Of a stretch of 64,000 nucleotides of DNA, positions 16,934-32,427 are shown in pieces. The DNA is taken from assembly GCA_947497265.1 (NCBI GenBank), contig CANMFP010000002.1, positions 186,001 to 250,000 on the forward strand, in the 5' to 3' direction. The notes below the pieces were generated by a model. It was not told where the DNA came from. It ran no database searches and saw only the letters and a program-made list of their open reading frames with translations. Each line of letters begins with the position of its first letter. The stretch's first letter is position 1. Source of the DNA: an uncultured Isoptericola sp. (lineage in GTDB: Bacteria > Actinomycetota > Actinomycetes > Actinomycetales > Cellulomonadaceae). The translations under genes and the position numbers were made by a program.

Positions 16934-19092
16934 CAGAGCATCTCCGCGGGGTCGAGCTGGACACGGGCGCTGCCGCCCTCGCGGCGGGCGGCGCGCACAG
17001 CCATCGAGGCGCGCAGCTGGTGGGCGAGCTCGGTGCCCTGGGCGAGCGGGACGCGCACCACGACACGTACCGCCGGCTCGAGCCGGGTGCCGTCGTCGGG
17101 CAGGTCGACCGGGCCGAGCACGGCCTCGGGCGTGGCGAGCCCGACGCGGGCGACGACGGCGCGTACCGCGTCGACCTGACCGGTGACGGCGGCGACGCGC
17201 ACGGCGGGCGGCAGGTCCAGCTCGCGGCGCTCGTCCAGCTCGCGCTCGGCCAGCCCTGGCGCGTCGAAGCGCACGAGGGCGCTGGTCGGGGCCGGCGCGG
17301 CGTCACCCACCAGCAGGACCTGCCCCTGGGGTGCGGGTCGCACCAGGGCGGCGGCGGCGAGCCAACGGTGCGCCGCCTCGGTGGCGGTGGCCAGGCCGGT
17401 GCCCGCCGTGGCGACCGCTGCGTCGAGCAGCAGCGCGGCGGCGTACCCGTCCTCGGCCACCGGTTCGGCGCCGGGAGTGGCCACCACGAGCGCCCGGGCC
17501 GCGTCGACGTGGTCCAGCACACCGCCGGGCGCGGAGGACGCCGACACCCGCACCGGGACGCCGGGGAAGGCGCGCCCCAGCTCCTCGGCCGTGCGCTCCG
17601 AGCCGACCCGCACGGCCCGCACCCGGTCGTGCCCGCACTCGGTGCAGCGCCACCCCCCGGCGAGCCGGCCGCACCAGGTGCACTGCGGCGTCGCGCTCGC
17701 CCCGCGCAGCCCCAGCGGGCCGTGGCAGTGCTCGCAGCGTGCCGCCGTCCGGCACCGCGCGCACGCCACCACCGGCAGGTAGCCGGTCCGGGGCACCTGG
17801 ACGAGCACCGGGCCGTGGGCCAGCGCGTCGCGGGCGGCCCGCCAGGCCGCGCTCGGCAGCCGCGCGGCCGCACCGGCGCCCTCGCGGGCCAGCTCCACGG
17901 ACGTCAGGGCGCGCACCCGCGGCGCCCGGGAGCGTACGACGTCGCGCGGGGCGCCGATCTCCTGCGCCCAGCCGTGCGCCAGCAGCGCCTGCGCCTGGAC
18001 GGTCCGGCCGGGCGAGCCGAGCAGGAACGCCGCGCCCTGCAGCTCGCTGCGCAGCGCCAGGACCTCCCGGGCGTGCGGGTACGGGGCGTGCGGCTCGGCG
18101 AGCGTCTCCTCGCCGTCGCCCCACAGCACCACGAGGCCCAGGTCCGGCACGGGGGCGAACATCGCCGCGCGCGTGCCGACCACCGCCGCCGCCAGACCGT
18201 GCCGTGCGTGCAGGAACGCCCGGTAGCGCGGCGCGGGGCCGTCGTCGGCCTGCAGCCGCACCACGTCGGGCACGCCCGCGACGGCCAGCGCGGCGCACAC
18301 CCGGTCGACGTCGCGGGCGTCGGGCACCACCACCAGGGCGCGACGCCCGCCCGCCAGGCACGCGCGCACGGTGTGCGCCACGGCGGCCGCCCAGTGCGGC
18401 GTGCGCGCCGGACCCTCGGGGCCGGCCGCCAGGCCCGGCAGAGGCGTCCACACGGCCCGCGGAGCCTGTCCGGCCAGCACCCGGCGGCTGAACGCCTCCC
18501 CGCCCCGGTACGGCGCCCACACGCCCGCCCAGCCGTCACCGTCGGACGGGAAGGCAGGAGGCGGTGCCTGCCCGTCGTTCGTCTGCTCGGCGAGCGCGGC
18601 CAGCACCTCGGCCTCGACGCGGGCGTGCCGCGGTGGCACCGCGAGGCGCAGCACGTCCGACAGCGTCCCCGCGTACCGCTCGGCCACCCGGCGTGCCAGC
18701 GCCAGCACCTCCGGGGCCAGCACGGGATCGGGCGAGACGACACGCCGCAGGGCCACCAGCCGCCCGTCGTGGTCGGACGTCGCCGCGCGGCCCACGAGGT
18801 AGCCACCGACCTCCTGCGGGCCGAACCGCGCGCGCACCCGCACGCCCGGCACGGCGTCGTCGGCCAGCGGGGCGGGGACCAGGTAGTCGAACTCGCGGTC
18901 GAGGTGGGCCGGGGCCAGGTCGAGGACCACCCGGGCCACCGGGTCGACGGCGGCCGGACCGGCAGGCTGCTTCGCGCGGCCGCGCCTGCGGGGCGCCGGG
19001 GCCGCCGGCACGTCGTCGAGCCCGAGCAGCGCGGGCTGCTCGGGCTCGTCAGCGGTCGTCACGGGACCATGCAACCACGCACCGGCGCTCAC
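16933..19092 (-). CDS. priA: Primosomal protein PriA homologue lacking helicase motifs
   Basis: The 719-residue protein keeps the N-terminal 3'-DNA-binding domain ([21 protein letters not shown] appears split over about 48-68) and the zinc-binding region with eight cysteines ([13 protein letters not shown], then [16 protein letters not shown]). Where a true PriA has the Walker A GKT and a DEAH box, this protein shows no GKT and only [10 protein letters not shown]. This is the known actinobacterial form, annotated as probable replication restart protein without helicase activity. It likely works as a structural factor in primosome loading. The GTG start overlaps the metK stop as GTGA. Confidence 0.9.
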   Translation of the reverse strand: MSAGAWLHGPVTTADEPEQPALLGLDDVPAAPAPRRRGRAKQPAGPAAVDPVARVVLDLAPAHLDREFDYLVPAPLADDAVPGVRVRARFGPQEVGGYLVGRAATSDHDGRLVALRRVVSPDPVLAPEVLALARRVAERYAGTLSDVLRLAVPPRHARVEAEVLAALAEQTNDGQAPPPAFPSDGDGWAGVWAPYRGGEAFSRRVLAGQAPRAVWTPLPGLAAGPEGPARTPHWAAAVAHTVRACLAGGRRALVVVPDARDVDRVCAALAVAGVPDVVRLQADDGPAPRYRAFLHARHGLAAAVVGTRAAMFAPVPDLGLVVLWGDGEETLAEPHAPYPHAREVLALRSELQGAAFLLGSPGRTVQAQALLAHGWAQEIGAPRDVVRSRAPRVRALTSVELAREGAGAAARLPSAAWRAARDALAHGPVLVQVPRTGYLPVVACARCRTAARCEHCHGPLGLRGASATPQCTWCGRLAGGWRCTECGHDRVRAVRVGSERTAEELGRAFPGVPVRVSASSAPGGVLDHVDAARALVVATPGAEPVAEDGYAAALLLDAAVATAGTGLATATEAAHRWLAAAALVRPAPQGQVLLVGDAAPAPTSALVRFDAPGLAERELDERRELDLPPAVRVAAVTGQVDAVRAVVARVGLATPEAVLGPVDLPDDGTRLEPAVRVVVRVPLAQGTELAHQLRASMAVRAARREGGSARVQLDPAEML

Positions 19093-20303
19093 ACCGCGGC
19101 GCGCAGCGCGTCCACCCGGTCGGTGCGCTCCCAGGTGAAGCCGTCGAGCTCACGACCGAAGTGCCCGTAGGCCGCCGTGGTGGCATAGACGGGACGCAGC
19201 AGGTCCAGGTCGCGCACGATCGCCGCCGGGCGCAGGTCGAACACCTCGCCGATGGCCGCGCTGATGCGCTCGGGTGCGACCGTCTCGGTGCCGAACGTCT
19301 CGACGTACAGACCGACCGGGTGCGCCTTGCCGATCGCGTACGCCACCTGCACCTCGCAGCGCCGCGCCAGACCCGCGGCCACGACGTTCTTGGCCACCCA
19401 CCGCATGGCGTACGCGGCCGAGCGGTCGACCTTCGAGGGGTCCTTGCCGGAGAAGGCCCCGCCGCCGTGCCGAGACATCCCGCCGTAGGTGTCGACGATG
19501 ATCTTGCGACCCGTCAGCCCGGCGTCGCCCTGCGGCCCGCCGACGACGAACTTGCCGGTCGGGTTGACGATGAGGCGCACGTCGGACGTCGCCAGGCCCA
19601 CGGACGCGGCCACCTCGTCGACCACGGGGTCGATCACGTGGTCGGCCACCTCGCGGAAGAGCTTGTCCTGCTCGATGTCGGCGTCGTGCTGGGTGGACAG
19701 CACCACCGTGTCCAGGCTCACCGGCCGGTCGCCGTCGTAGCCGATCGTGACCTGCGTCTTGCCGTCGGGCCGCAGCCCCGCCACCGCACCGGACTTGCGG
19801 ACCTCGGCCAGCCGCTCCGCGAGGCGGTGCGCCAGCCAGATCGGCAGCGGCATCAGGGACGGCGTCTCGTCGGTGGCGTAGCCGAACATGAGCCCCTGGT
19901 CGCCCGCGCCCTGCGCGTCGAGCAGGTCGTCCGCCGTGGCCTCTGCGGCGCGGGTGCGGCGCTCGAGGGCGGTGTCGACACCCTGGGCGATGTCCGGCGA
20001 CTGCTGCCCGATGGACACCGACACCCCGCACGAATCACCGTCGAACCCGATCACCGAGGAGGTGTAGCCGATGCCTCGGACCACCTCGCGCACGATCTGG
20101 GGGATCTCGACGTACGCCTCGGTGGTGACCTCGCCGGCCACGTGCACCAGCCCGGTGGTCACCATGGTCTCCACCGCCACCCGCGAGTGGGGATCCTGCG
20201 CGAGGAGCGCGTCCAGGATGGCGTCGGAGATCTGGTCGCACACCTTGTCCGGGTGACCCTCCGTCACGGACTCGGACGTGAAGAGGCGCAGCGCATCGCT
20301 CAT
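19089..20303 (-). CDS. metK: S-adenosylmethionine synthetase
   Basis: The 404-residue enzyme makes SAM from methionine and ATP. Signatures present are [34 protein letters not shown] (methionine/ATP loop) and [19 protein letters not shown] (P-loop-like), with the divalent and potassium site residues in place. It lies 75 bases after coaBC and overlaps priA. I see no SAM riboswitch in the short gap; a small palindrome is there instead. Confidence 0.97.
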   Translation of the reverse strand: MSDALRLFTSESVTEGHPDKVCDQISDAILDALLAQDPHSRVAVETMVTTGLVHVAGEVTTEAYVEIPQIVREVVRGIGYTSSVIGFDGDSCGVSVSIGQQSPDIAQGVDTALERRTRAAEATADDLLDAQGAGDQGLMFGYATDETPSLMPLPIWLAHRLAERLAEVRKSGAVAGLRPDGKTQVTIGYDGDRPVSLDTVVLSTQHDADIEQDKLFREVADHVIDPVVDEVAASVGLATSDVRLIVNPTGKFVVGGPQGDAGLTGRKIIVDTYGGMSRHGGGAFSGKDPSKVDRSAAYAMRWVAKNVVAAGLARRCEVQVAYAIGKAHPVGLYVETFGTETVAPERISAAIGEVFDLRPAAIVRDLDLLRPVYATTAAYGHFGRELDGFTWERTDRVDALRAAV

Positions 20304-20368
20304 GCCGCCCAGCCTACGTCCCCGGATGCCGTAGACCCAGCAGATCCACCCGAAAACGTCTCACAGCA

Positions 20369-20381
20369 TGAGAACGTCTCA
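20369..20381. promoter_or_regulatory. Palindrome at the coaBC-metK junction
   Basis: TGAGA-ACG-TCTCA forms perfect 5-bp arms and overlaps the coaBC stop codon. The 11-mer AACGTCTCACA also occurs twice, at 20355-20365 and 20373-20383, an 18-base spacing. The site lies 66-78 bases ahead of the metK ATG and could be an operator for metK. No known regulator motif is recognised. Confidence 0.4.
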
Positions 20382-21614
20382 CATGTCGGTCAGAATCTTG
20401 GCCACAGCGTCCCAGAGCCCGTCCGCGACCTCGCGCTTGGAGCCCGCGACGGCGGCCACCGTCTCGCCGTGCGCGTCCAGCACCGTCACGTCGTTCACGT
20501 CCGTGCCGAACCCCAGGTTCTCGCCCACCGCGTTCACGGCCAGCAGGTCGGCGCCCTTGCGCCGTGCCTTCGCGCGCCCGTGCTCCAGGACGGAGGTCCC
20601 GTCGCCGCCGGTCTCGGCCGCGAAACCCACCACGACCTGGTCGGCGCGGAGACGATGCGCAGCCAGCTCGGCCAGGATGTCGGGATTCTCCACCAGCTCG
20701 ATCGGGGCGGGCGACGAGCCCGCGACCTTCTTGATCTTGGCCCGCGGCGGAGCGCTCGGACGAAAGTCCGCGACGGCCGCCGCCATGACGACGGCGTCGG
20801 CGCTCTCGGCCGCGGAACGCACGGCCTCGCGCAGCTCGGCCGTCGAGCCGACCGCCCGCACCGAGACGCCGGCGGCGACCAACGGTGCCGTCAGGTCCGC
20901 GGCCAGGTTCGCCGCGACGAGCGTCACCTGCGCGCCCCGTGCCGCGGCCGCCTGCGCCAGCGCGACGCCCTGGCGTCCGCTGGACCTGTTGCCGATGAAG
21001 CGCACCGGGTCGATCGGCTCGCGCGTGCCACCGCCGGACACCACGACATGCCGGCCGGCGAGGTCGTGCCGGACGGAGGCGTCCGCCCCTACCGCCGCAG
21101 CCTCCAGCGCCGCACGAGCGATGTCCTCGGGCTCGGGCAGGCGGCCCGCGCCGGTGTCGGCGCCGGTCAGCCGACCGCTGGCCGGCTCGATGACGTGCAC
21201 GCCCCGGCCGCGCAAGGTCTCGACGTTCGCCCGCGTGGCCGGGTGCTGCCACATCTCGGTGTGCATGGCCGGGGCCATCACGACCGGGCAGCGGGCGACC
21301 AGCAGGGTCGAGGTGAGCAGGTCGTCCGCGCGGCCGGCCGCGGCCCGGGCCAGCAGGTCCGCGGTGGCCGGTGCCACCACGACCAGGTCGGCCTCCTGGC
21401 CGAGCCCGACGTGCTGGACGCCCGGGACGTCGTCGAACACCTCGGTGCTGACGGGCTCGCCCGAGAGCGCCTCGAACGTCGGCGCGCCTACGAACCGCAG
21501 CGCGGCAGCGGTCGGCACCACGCGCACCGCGTGCCCCTGCTCGCGCAGGAGCCGCAGCAGAAGCACCGCCTTGTAGGCGGCGATGCCGCCGCTCACTCCG
21601 AGCAGGATCCTCAT
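20379..21614 (-). CDS. coaBC: Bifunctional phosphopantothenoylcysteine decarboxylase / synthetase
   Basis: The 411-residue enzyme performs two steps of coenzyme A synthesis. The N-terminal flavoprotein CoaC domain (about 1-185) shows MRILLGVSGGIAAYKA, the catalytic His in GVQHVGLG, VVAPATADLLA and APAMHTEMW. The C-terminal CoaB domain starts near HVVVSGGGTREPIDPVRFI and contains NRSSGRQGVALAQAA. The flap reads GRLTGADTGAGRLPE, without the cysteine that the E. coli enzyme has there. It is placed between rpoZ and metK, the conserved actinobacterial order. Confidence 0.95.
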   Translation of the reverse strand: MRILLGVSGGIAAYKAVLLLRLLREQGHAVRVVPTAAALRFVGAPTFEALSGEPVSTEVFDDVPGVQHVGLGQEADLVVVAPATADLLARAAAGRADDLLTSTLLVARCPVVMAPAMHTEMWQHPATRANVETLRGRGVHVIEPASGRLTGADTGAGRLPEPEDIARAALEAAAVGADASVRHDLAGRHVVVSGGGTREPIDPVRFIGNRSSGRQGVALAQAAAARGAQVTLVAANLAADLTAPLVAAGVSVRAVGSTAELREAVRSAAESADAVVMAAAVADFRPSAPPRAKIKKVAGSSPAPIELVENPDILAELAAHRLRADQVVVGFAAETGGDGTSVLEHGRAKARRKGADLLAVNAVGENLGFGTDVNDVTVLDAHGETVAAVAGSKREVADGLWDAVAKILTDM

Positions 21615-21635
21615 CGCGGCGCGCCGGGGGCCGGC

Positions 21636-21983
21636 TCAGACGATCTCGTCGCCGGCGGCCTGCTCGGAGTCCACGACCTCGACGCCCTCGGGGAGCGACG
21701 GCGTGCTCGGCTGCTCAGGAGCCGGCTCGGCGGGCTCCGCCGTGAGCAGGCCCTGGTTGATCTCGCGCATCGCGATCGACAGCGGCTTCTCCTGGATGCG
21801 GGTGTCCACCAGCGGCCCGACGTTCTCCAGCAGGCCCTCGTTGAGCTGGGCGTAGTACGCGTTGATCTGACGGGCACGCTTGGAGGCGTACAGCACCAGG
21901 CCGTACTTGGACTCGCTGTGCGTGAGCAGGTCATCGATCGGCGGGTCGGTGATGCCGATGGGCTGGGGCACGGTTCCGGCCAT
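21636..21983 (-). CDS. rpoZ: RNA polymerase omega subunit
   Basis: The 115-residue protein has the omega core over about residues 12-75: [30 protein letters not shown] and [15 protein letters not shown]. Omega helps fold and stabilise the beta' subunit. The acidic C-terminal tail of about 35 residues is common in actinobacteria. The ATG at 21983 is eight bases after GGAG and starts [10 protein letters not shown]; a GTG three codons earlier overlaps that GGAG and is less likely. Confidence 0.95.
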   Translation of the reverse strand: MAGTVPQPIGITDPPIDDLLTHSESKYGLVLYASKRARQINAYYAQLNEGLLENVGPLVDTRIQEKPLSIAMREINQGLLTAEPAEPAPEQPSTPSLPEGVEVVDSEQAAGDEIV

Positions 21984-22010
21984 GAGTGTCACTCCAAGCA
22001 GACGTACGGA

Positions 22011-22030
22011 CCGGTGGCGGGGGCCACCGG
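22011..22030. terminator. GC hairpin between gmk and rpoZ
   Basis: CCGGTGGC and GCCACCGG form a perfect 8-bp stem with a GGGG (CCCC on the minus strand) loop. There is no T-tract, so it may be a weak terminator, an attenuator or simply leader structure ahead of rpoZ. Confidence 0.4.
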
Positions 22031-22037
22031 AAGTTCA

Positions 22038-22048
22038 GGGGGGGGGGG
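22038..22048. repeat. Homopolymer of eleven G
   Basis: Eleven consecutive G on the plus strand (C on the coding strand) lie between the gmk stop and the rpoZ start, next to the hairpin. It is the longest single-base run I noticed in the window and is prone to slippage or sequencing error. Confidence 0.8.
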
Positions 22049-22076
22049 AAGTCGTCGCCCAGTCTACCCGCCGCGA

Positions 22077-22724
22077 TCAAGCAGACCGGGAGGTCGCGGG
22101 TGCGCCGTCCTGGGCTCGCACGCCCAGCAACCGCGCCAGCTCGTCCGTGGCCCGCGTGACGTCGTCGTTGACGATCGTCACGTCGAACTCGGGCTCGGCC
22201 GCCATCTCCACCGCGGCCGTGGCCAGCCGGCGCTCGCGCTCGGCAGAGCTCTCGGTCCCCCGCCCCACGAGCCGGCGCACCAGCTCCTCGTGGCTCGGCG
22301 GGGCCAGGAACACGAACTGCGCGTCGAGGCCCGCCGCACGCACCGCGTCGCGCACCTGCCGGGCACCCTGGAGATCGATCTCCAGCAGGGTGGGACGGCC
22401 GGCGGCCAGATGCTCGGCGACCGGGCCGCGAGGGGTGCCGTAGCGGTGGCGGCCGTGCACCACCGCCCACTCCAGCATCTCCCCCGCGGCGACCATCCGG
22501 TCGAACTCCTCCGGCTCGACGAACAGGTAGTGCACACCGTGCACCTCGCCCGGTCGTGGTGGCCGCGTCGTGGCCGAGACCGACAGCCACACCTGCGGGT
22601 AGCGGGCGCGGATGTCGGCCGAGACGGTGCCCTTGCCGACGGCCGTGGGTCCGGCCAGCACGGTTAGCCGTGCCGGCCCTCGCAGGGCGTCGTCGTCAGG
22701 AGCGGCGCCTCGGGGAGCCGGCAT
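22077..22724 (-). CDS. gmk: Guanylate kinase
   Basis: The 215-residue enzyme phosphorylates GMP to GDP. It has the P-loop [16 protein letters not shown], the GMP-binding [44 protein letters not shown] and the [10 protein letters not shown] region, ending with the lid and [14 protein letters not shown]. The ATG at 22724 lies 22 bases after the mihF stop; no clear ribosome binding site is visible, and a TTG overlapping the mihF end in the same frame is an alternative. The mihF-gmk-rpoZ order is standard in actinobacteria. Confidence 0.95.
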   Translation of the reverse strand: MPAPRGAAPDDDALRGPARLTVLAGPTAVGKGTVSADIRARYPQVWLSVSATTRPPRPGEVHGVHYLFVEPEEFDRMVAAGEMLEWAVVHGRHRYGTPRGPVAEHLAAGRPTLLEIDLQGARQVRDAVRAAGLDAQFVFLAPPSHEELVRRLVGRGTESSAERERRLATAAVEMAAEPEFDVTIVNDDVTRATDELARLLGVRAQDGAPATSRSA

Positions 22725-22746
22725 GCCGGCAGGTGATGCGGAAATC

Positions 22747-23058
22747 TCAGCCAAACCTCTCGATGAGCGCCTGGGCCTGATGCGGCCCGAGGCCACGGAC
22801 ACGGCGGGTCTCGGCGATCCCGATCTCTTCCATGATCGCCCGAGCCTTCACCTTACCGACTCCGGGGAGCGACTCCAGCAACGAGACGACCTTGAGCTTG
22901 CCCACGACGTCGTCCGCCTGGCCCTGCTCGATCACCTCCCGCAGCGACCCCTGGGAGTACTTCAGACGGTTCTTGATCTCCGCCCGGACGCGTCGTGCCT
23001 CGGCCGCCTTCTCGAGGGCCGCCGCACGCTGTTCCGGGGTGAGTGGAGGAAGGGCCAC
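22747..23058 (-). CDS. mihF: Integration host factor, actinobacterial type
   Basis: The 103-residue nucleoid protein has a basic N-terminal helix ([20 protein letters not shown]), a helix-hairpin-helix-like [20 protein letters not shown] and the C-terminal [15 protein letters not shown]. Actinobacterial IHF binds DNA without strong sequence preference and, in mycobacteria, is essential. The GTG at 23058 is chosen because AGGTGA lies five bases upstream; the ATG three codons earlier has no such site. It lies between pyrF and gmk, the expected place. Confidence 0.93.
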   Translation of the reverse strand: MALPPLTPEQRAAALEKAAEARRVRAEIKNRLKYSQGSLREVIEQGQADDVVGKLKVVSLLESLPGVGKVKARAIMEEIGIAETRRVRGLGPHQAQALIERFG

Positions 23059-23239
23059 GCAAGTCACCTACTCAATCGAACCGACAGGACGTACTGCTCA
23101 CTCGAAAGTAGCCACGACCTGCGGCGGCGGCAATCGCTGGGGCCTCCTGCGGCGCGACGAACGCCAGATTCCACCCCGCATAGCGACTCAAACGCGGCGA
23201 ACCGGGCGTGCCGTGTGACTCTTCCGACATCACCGCCGG

Positions 23240-24129
23240 TCAGGGCCGCGCGCGCAGCGCCGCCCGGACCTCCGCCGTCGACCGCTGCGCGGCACGCAGC
23301 AACGCCGTCGGGTCGGGACCCGCCGCAAGGACCCCGCGCGAGGACGAGGCGAGCACGTTGCGGCGCACCGCACCGAACACGTCGGCCAGCTCACGCTCCC
23401 CCGCTCCCTGGGCTCCGACGCCCGGGGCGAGCAGCGGGCCGCCGACCGCCTCGAGGTCGGCCCCGGTGCGCCGCGCCGCGTCGCCGATCGTCGCGCCGAC
23501 CACCAGGCCGACAGAACCCATCGGCAGACCGGCCGACACCGCCGGGGCGTTGAGCGCCGACGCCTGGGCCGCGACGTTCGCCGCGACGCTGACCCCGTCC
23601 GGACCGACGGCGTGCTGCACCTCGTGACCCTCCGCGTTCGAGGTCAGGCACAGCACGAAGATGCCCCGGCCCGTGGCCGCCGCGAGATCCGCCGCGGGGG
23701 CCAGGGACCCGAAGCCGAGGTACGGCGAGAGCGTCACCGCGTCACCGGCGAGCGCGGAGCCGTCGGCGAGGAACGCCTCGGCGTACCCGCCCATCGTCGA
23801 GCCGATGTCACCGCGCTTGGCGTCCACGATCGTCAGCGTGCCCGCCGTCCGCGCGGCGGCGACCACCTCCTCGAGGGCGGCCACCCCCGGGGAACCGTGC
23901 CGCTCGAAGAACGCCGCCTGCGGCTTGAGCGCCGCCACGTGGCCGCCCAGCGCCTCGACGACGCGCAGGCCGAACCGACGCACGCCCTCGGCGTCGTCGG
24001 GCAGCCCCCAGTCGGCCAGCAACGACGGGTGCGGGTCGATCCCCACGCACAACGGGCCGAGCTCGTCCATCGCGGCCGCGAGCCGGGCCCCGAACGGGAG
24101 CCGCGCGGCACGCGGCACGCTCGCGGCGC

Positions 24130-24133
<4 letters not shown>
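23240..24133 (-). CDS. pyrF: Orotidine-5'-phosphate decarboxylase, class 2
   Basis: The 297-residue TIM-barrel enzyme makes UMP from OMP, the last step of the pathway encoded here. [12 protein letters not shown] and the active-site [20 protein letters not shown] mark the long (class 2) form. The GTG start overlaps the carB stop as GTGA. It is the last pyr gene of the operon; 181 bases then separate it from mihF, long enough for a separate mihF promoter. Confidence 0.96.
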
Positions 24134-27509
<3,376 letters not shown>

Positions 27510-27510
<1 letters not shown>

Positions 27511-28790
27511 CAGTTCTCCTTGTCGCCGGAGCCGCCGGCCAGCAGCGCGAGGGCGCTGGCAGGCACGGTCACGGGCTCGCGGGTGGTCATGAGCTCGACG
27601 AAACGGTCGAACAGGTAGGCGCTGTCGTGCGGTCCGGCAGCGGCCTCCGGGTGGTACTGCACCGAGAAGGCCGGCAGGTCGAGCGCGGTGAGTCCCTCGA
27701 CCACCTGGTCGTTGAGACCCACGTGGGACACGATCACGCGGCCGTACCGGGCTCCTTCGGCGCCCTGGTCGTCTCGCTCCAGGTCGTAGGGCGCGGTGCT
27801 CACCGCGTCCAGCGGGGCGTCGACGGCGAACCCGTGGTTCTGGGCGGTCACCTCCACCTTGGCGGTGGTCCGGTCCATCACGGGCTGGTTGATGCCGCGG
27901 TGACCGTAGCCGAGCTTGTAGGTGCCGTAGCCCAGCGCCCGGCCGAAGAGCTGGTTGCCGAAGCAGATGCCGAAGAACGGGATCCGCCGGTCGAGGACCT
28001 GGCGCAGGAGGTCGATCTCGGCGGTCGCCGCCGACGGGTCGCCCGGGCCGTTCGAGAAGAACACGCCGACCGGGCTCCCGGCAGGCAGCAGCGCCTCCAC
28101 CTCGGCGATGGTGATCGACTGCGGCACCACGTGCACGCGCACGCCGCGCTCAGCCAGCCGCGCCGGTGTCATCGACTTCATCCCCAGGTCGACGGCCACG
28201 ACGGTCGCGACCGCGTCCGACCCCTCGGGCAGGCCGCGTGGCTCCACCGTGTAGGCCTCGGGGGTCGTGACCTCGCGGGCGAGGTCTGCGCCCGCCATCG
28301 GCGGCGCGTCCTGCACCTGCGCGACGAGGTCGTCGACGGCACGCTCGACGCCGTCGCGCAGCAGGTCGTCGCCGGAGAAGATCCCGGCGCGCATCACGCC
28401 GCGCTCGCGCAGGTGACGGGTCACGAACCGGGTGTCGACCTCGGCGATCCCGACGACACCCTGCTCGGCGAGCTCGTCGGCCAGGTCGCCGCGCGAGCGC
28501 CAGCTCGAGGTGCGTCGTGCCGGGTCGCGCAGGACGTAGCCCGCGACCCAGATCCGGTGGGACTCGGGGTCGTCGTCGTTCACACCGGTGTTGCCCACGT
28601 GCGGGGCCGTCATCACGACGATCTGGCGGTGGTACGACGGGTCGGTCAGCGTCTCCTGGTAGCCGGTCATCCCGGTGGAGAAGACGATCTCGCCGACGGT
28701 GGTGCCGCGTGCGCCGTAGGCGACGCCGCGGGCGACCGTGCCGTCCTCGAGGACGAGGACCGCCGGGTCGGTGCTGGTGCTGGAGGTCAC
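27510..28790 (-). CDS. carA: Carbamoyl-phosphate synthase small subunit
   Basis: The 426-residue glutaminase subunit has the N-terminal CPSase domain ([19 protein letters not shown]) and a class I glutamine amidotransferase domain with the nucleophile in [16 protein letters not shown] and the His-Glu pair in [13 protein letters not shown]. It delivers ammonia to CarB. It overlaps the PH-domain gene upstream (ATGA) and carB downstream, so the operon is translationally coupled. Confidence 0.97.
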
Positions 28791-29341
28791 TTCGTGTCCT
28801 TCGTGCTCGGGGTGGACGGGGTGATGAGGGAGCTGGCCGCCTCGACGAGCCGCGCCCTGTCGGCCGTGTAGCGCGGACGCAGCCCGGTGTCGAGCAGCGT
28901 CGCGTCGGTCTCGCCGTCGGACGGCACGGACCAGGTCAGGACGACCAGCCCGTCACCGCCGACGTACTTGCCGGCCATGCCGGGGGCGGTGCCGACGTCG
29001 AAGAGCGTGGCCGCCGGGACGAGCAGCGGCGGGTTGCCGTCGCGGTCGACGACGATGCCGCCGTCGAGGACCGTCACCTCGGCCGCGCTGCGGTCGCCGA
29101 GACCGTGGGTCCCCACGCGGGCGAGCCAGTCGCCCGCCAGGGTGCTGGAGACGTAGGTCGCCTCGAGGGGGCCGAGCCGGAGCGCGCCGAGCGCGCCGTC
29201 CGCACCAGGCACCTCGGGAGGCCTCGGCACGAGGTGCCTCGTGCGCGCGGCGATCCGGCGCCGACCGGTCAGCACGAGCAGCAGCAGCGCCAGGCCGAGC
29301 ACGATCCAGATCCCGACCGCCACGGGCATCGGCAGGTTCAT
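28787..29341 (-). CDS. Single-pass PH-like domain protein of the pyr operon
   Basis: The 184-residue protein starts with a membrane helix ([20 protein letters not shown], about 5-24), then a basic stretch and a PH-like beta domain ([26 protein letters not shown]). It overlaps pyrC and carA by four bases each. The same gene sits between pyrC and carA in mycobacteria (Rv1382). The function is unknown; its fixed place suggests a link to the pyrimidine operon's membrane association, but that is inference only. Confidence 0.83.
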   Translation of the reverse strand: MNLPMPVAVGIWIVLGLALLLLVLTGRRRIAARTRHLVPRPPEVPGADGALGALRLGPLEATYVSSTLAGDWLARVGTHGLGDRSAAEVTVLDGGIVVDRDGNPPLLVPAATLFDVGTAPGMAGKYVGGDGLVVLTWSVPSDGETDATLLDTGLRPRYTADRARLVEAASSLITPSTPSTKDTK

Positions 29342-30665
29342 CGCGCACCCACCACGTGGGCGTCGACCGGTGCCCCGTCGAGCACGGTGGCCCGTCCCCG
29401 CAGGAAGGTGGCCACGACCCGGCCGGGCAGCTCGCGCCCACGGAACGGGGTGTTGCCGCTGGCGGTCGCCTGCTCGGCGCCGTCGACCGTGCGCGTCGCC
29501 GCCGGGTCGACGAGGGTGAGGTTGGCGGGCTCGCCGACCGCGATCGGCCGTCCCTGCGTGGCCTCGACCCGGCCGATGCGGGCAGGGTTGGCGGAGAGCA
29601 CCCGGGCGACGTCCGCCCAGGTCAGCCGGCCCGTGTCCACCATGGTCTGCTGGACCACGCTCAGCGCGGTCTCCAGACCGGTCATGCCGAACGCCGCGGC
29701 GCCCCACTCGCAGTCCTTGTCCTCGCGCGTGTGGGGTGCGTGGTCGGTCGCCACGATGTCGATCGTGCCGTCGGCCAGGCCCTGTCGCACCGCCTCGACG
29801 TCGGCCGCCGTGCGCAGCGGGGGGTTGACCTTGAAGGTGGGGTCGTAGGTGCGGGCCAGCTCGTCGGTGAGGACCAGGTGGTGCGGCGTGACCTCTGCCG
29901 TGACGTCGATCCCGCGTGACTTCGCCCACCGGATGATCTCGACCGAGCCGGCCGTGGACAGGTGGCACACGTGCAGGCGGGAGCCGACGTGCTCGGCGAG
30001 GAGCACGTCACGGGCGATGATCGCCTCCTCGGCGACGGCGGGCCAGCCGGTCAGGCCGACCTGGGAGGAGACGACCCCCTCGTTCATCTGGGCGCCCTCG
30101 GTGAGGCGGGGTTCCTGGGCGTGCTGCGCCACCACGCCGTCGAACGCCTTGACGTACTCCAGCGCCCGGCGCATCAGGACCGGGTCGTGCACGCACTTGC
30201 CGTCGTCGGAGAAGACGCGGACGCGCGCCGCGGAGTCCGCCATGGCCCCCAGCTCGGCCAGCCGCACGCCGTCGAGACCGACGGTCACGGCACCGACCGG
30301 GTGGACGTCGGCCCAGCCGGCCTGCTCGCCGAGGCGGTGCACCTGCTCGACGACGCCGGCGGTGTCCGCGACCGGGGAGGTGTTGGCCATCGCGTGCACC
30401 GCGGTGAAGCCCCCGACGGCGGCCGCCCGGGTCCCCGAGGCCACCGTCTCGGCGTCCTCGCGCCCCGGCTCACGCAGGTGGGTGTGCAGGTCGACGAGCC
30501 CGGGAAGGAGGACGTGGTCGACGGCGTCGACCACCGTCGCACCCTGGACCGTGGCGGTGCCCGCCGCGGTGATCTCGGTGACGACACCGTCGGCCAGGAC
30601 GACGTCGACCGCGTCTCCGTCGAGGGGACGCGCGCCCCGCAGGACGTACGTGGTGGGGTCGGTGC

Positions 30666-30669
<4 letters not shown>
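29338..30669 (-). CDS. pyrC: Dihydroorotase
   Basis: The 443-residue zinc amidohydrolase closes carbamoyl aspartate to dihydroorotate. Zinc ligands are in [12 protein letters not shown] (His-x-His) and later His residues, and the loop [20 protein letters not shown] contains the catalytic Asp. It is the type I form usual in actinobacteria. The GTG start overlaps the pyrB stop as GTGA. Confidence 0.96.
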
Positions 30670-32304
<1,635 letters not shown>

Positions 32305-32355
32305 TGTTAAAGGGGGTCTGTCCCGCTCACTGTAACCCGCTGGTCCGGGGACGAG

Positions 32356-32388
32356 GCAGCCGACGACCAGCATGTGGTCGTCGGCTGC
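32356..32388 (-). terminator. Long perfect hairpin after nusB
   Basis: Fourteen perfect base pairs (GCAGCCGACGACCA with its complement) enclose a 5-base loop. It begins 40 bases after the nusB stop and lies upstream of the pyr leader. There is no T-tract, which is common for actinobacterial terminators. It would separate the nusB unit from the pyr operon. Confidence 0.75.
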
Positions 32389-32427
32389 GTCACACCGGCG
32401 TCCCCGGCACGCCGAGCTCCGCGCCCG

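Noticed and set aside
20304-20378. Possible SAM riboswitch before metK
   Set aside because: The gap is only 75 bases and lacks the kink-turn and long stem pattern of the known SAM riboswitches.
18564-22667. A 1367-codon open frame on the plus strand
   Set aside because: It is antisense to priA, metK, coaBC, rpoZ and gmk, which have full family motifs. Long open antisense frames are expected at this GC content, and its translation is rich in R, G and P with no domain.
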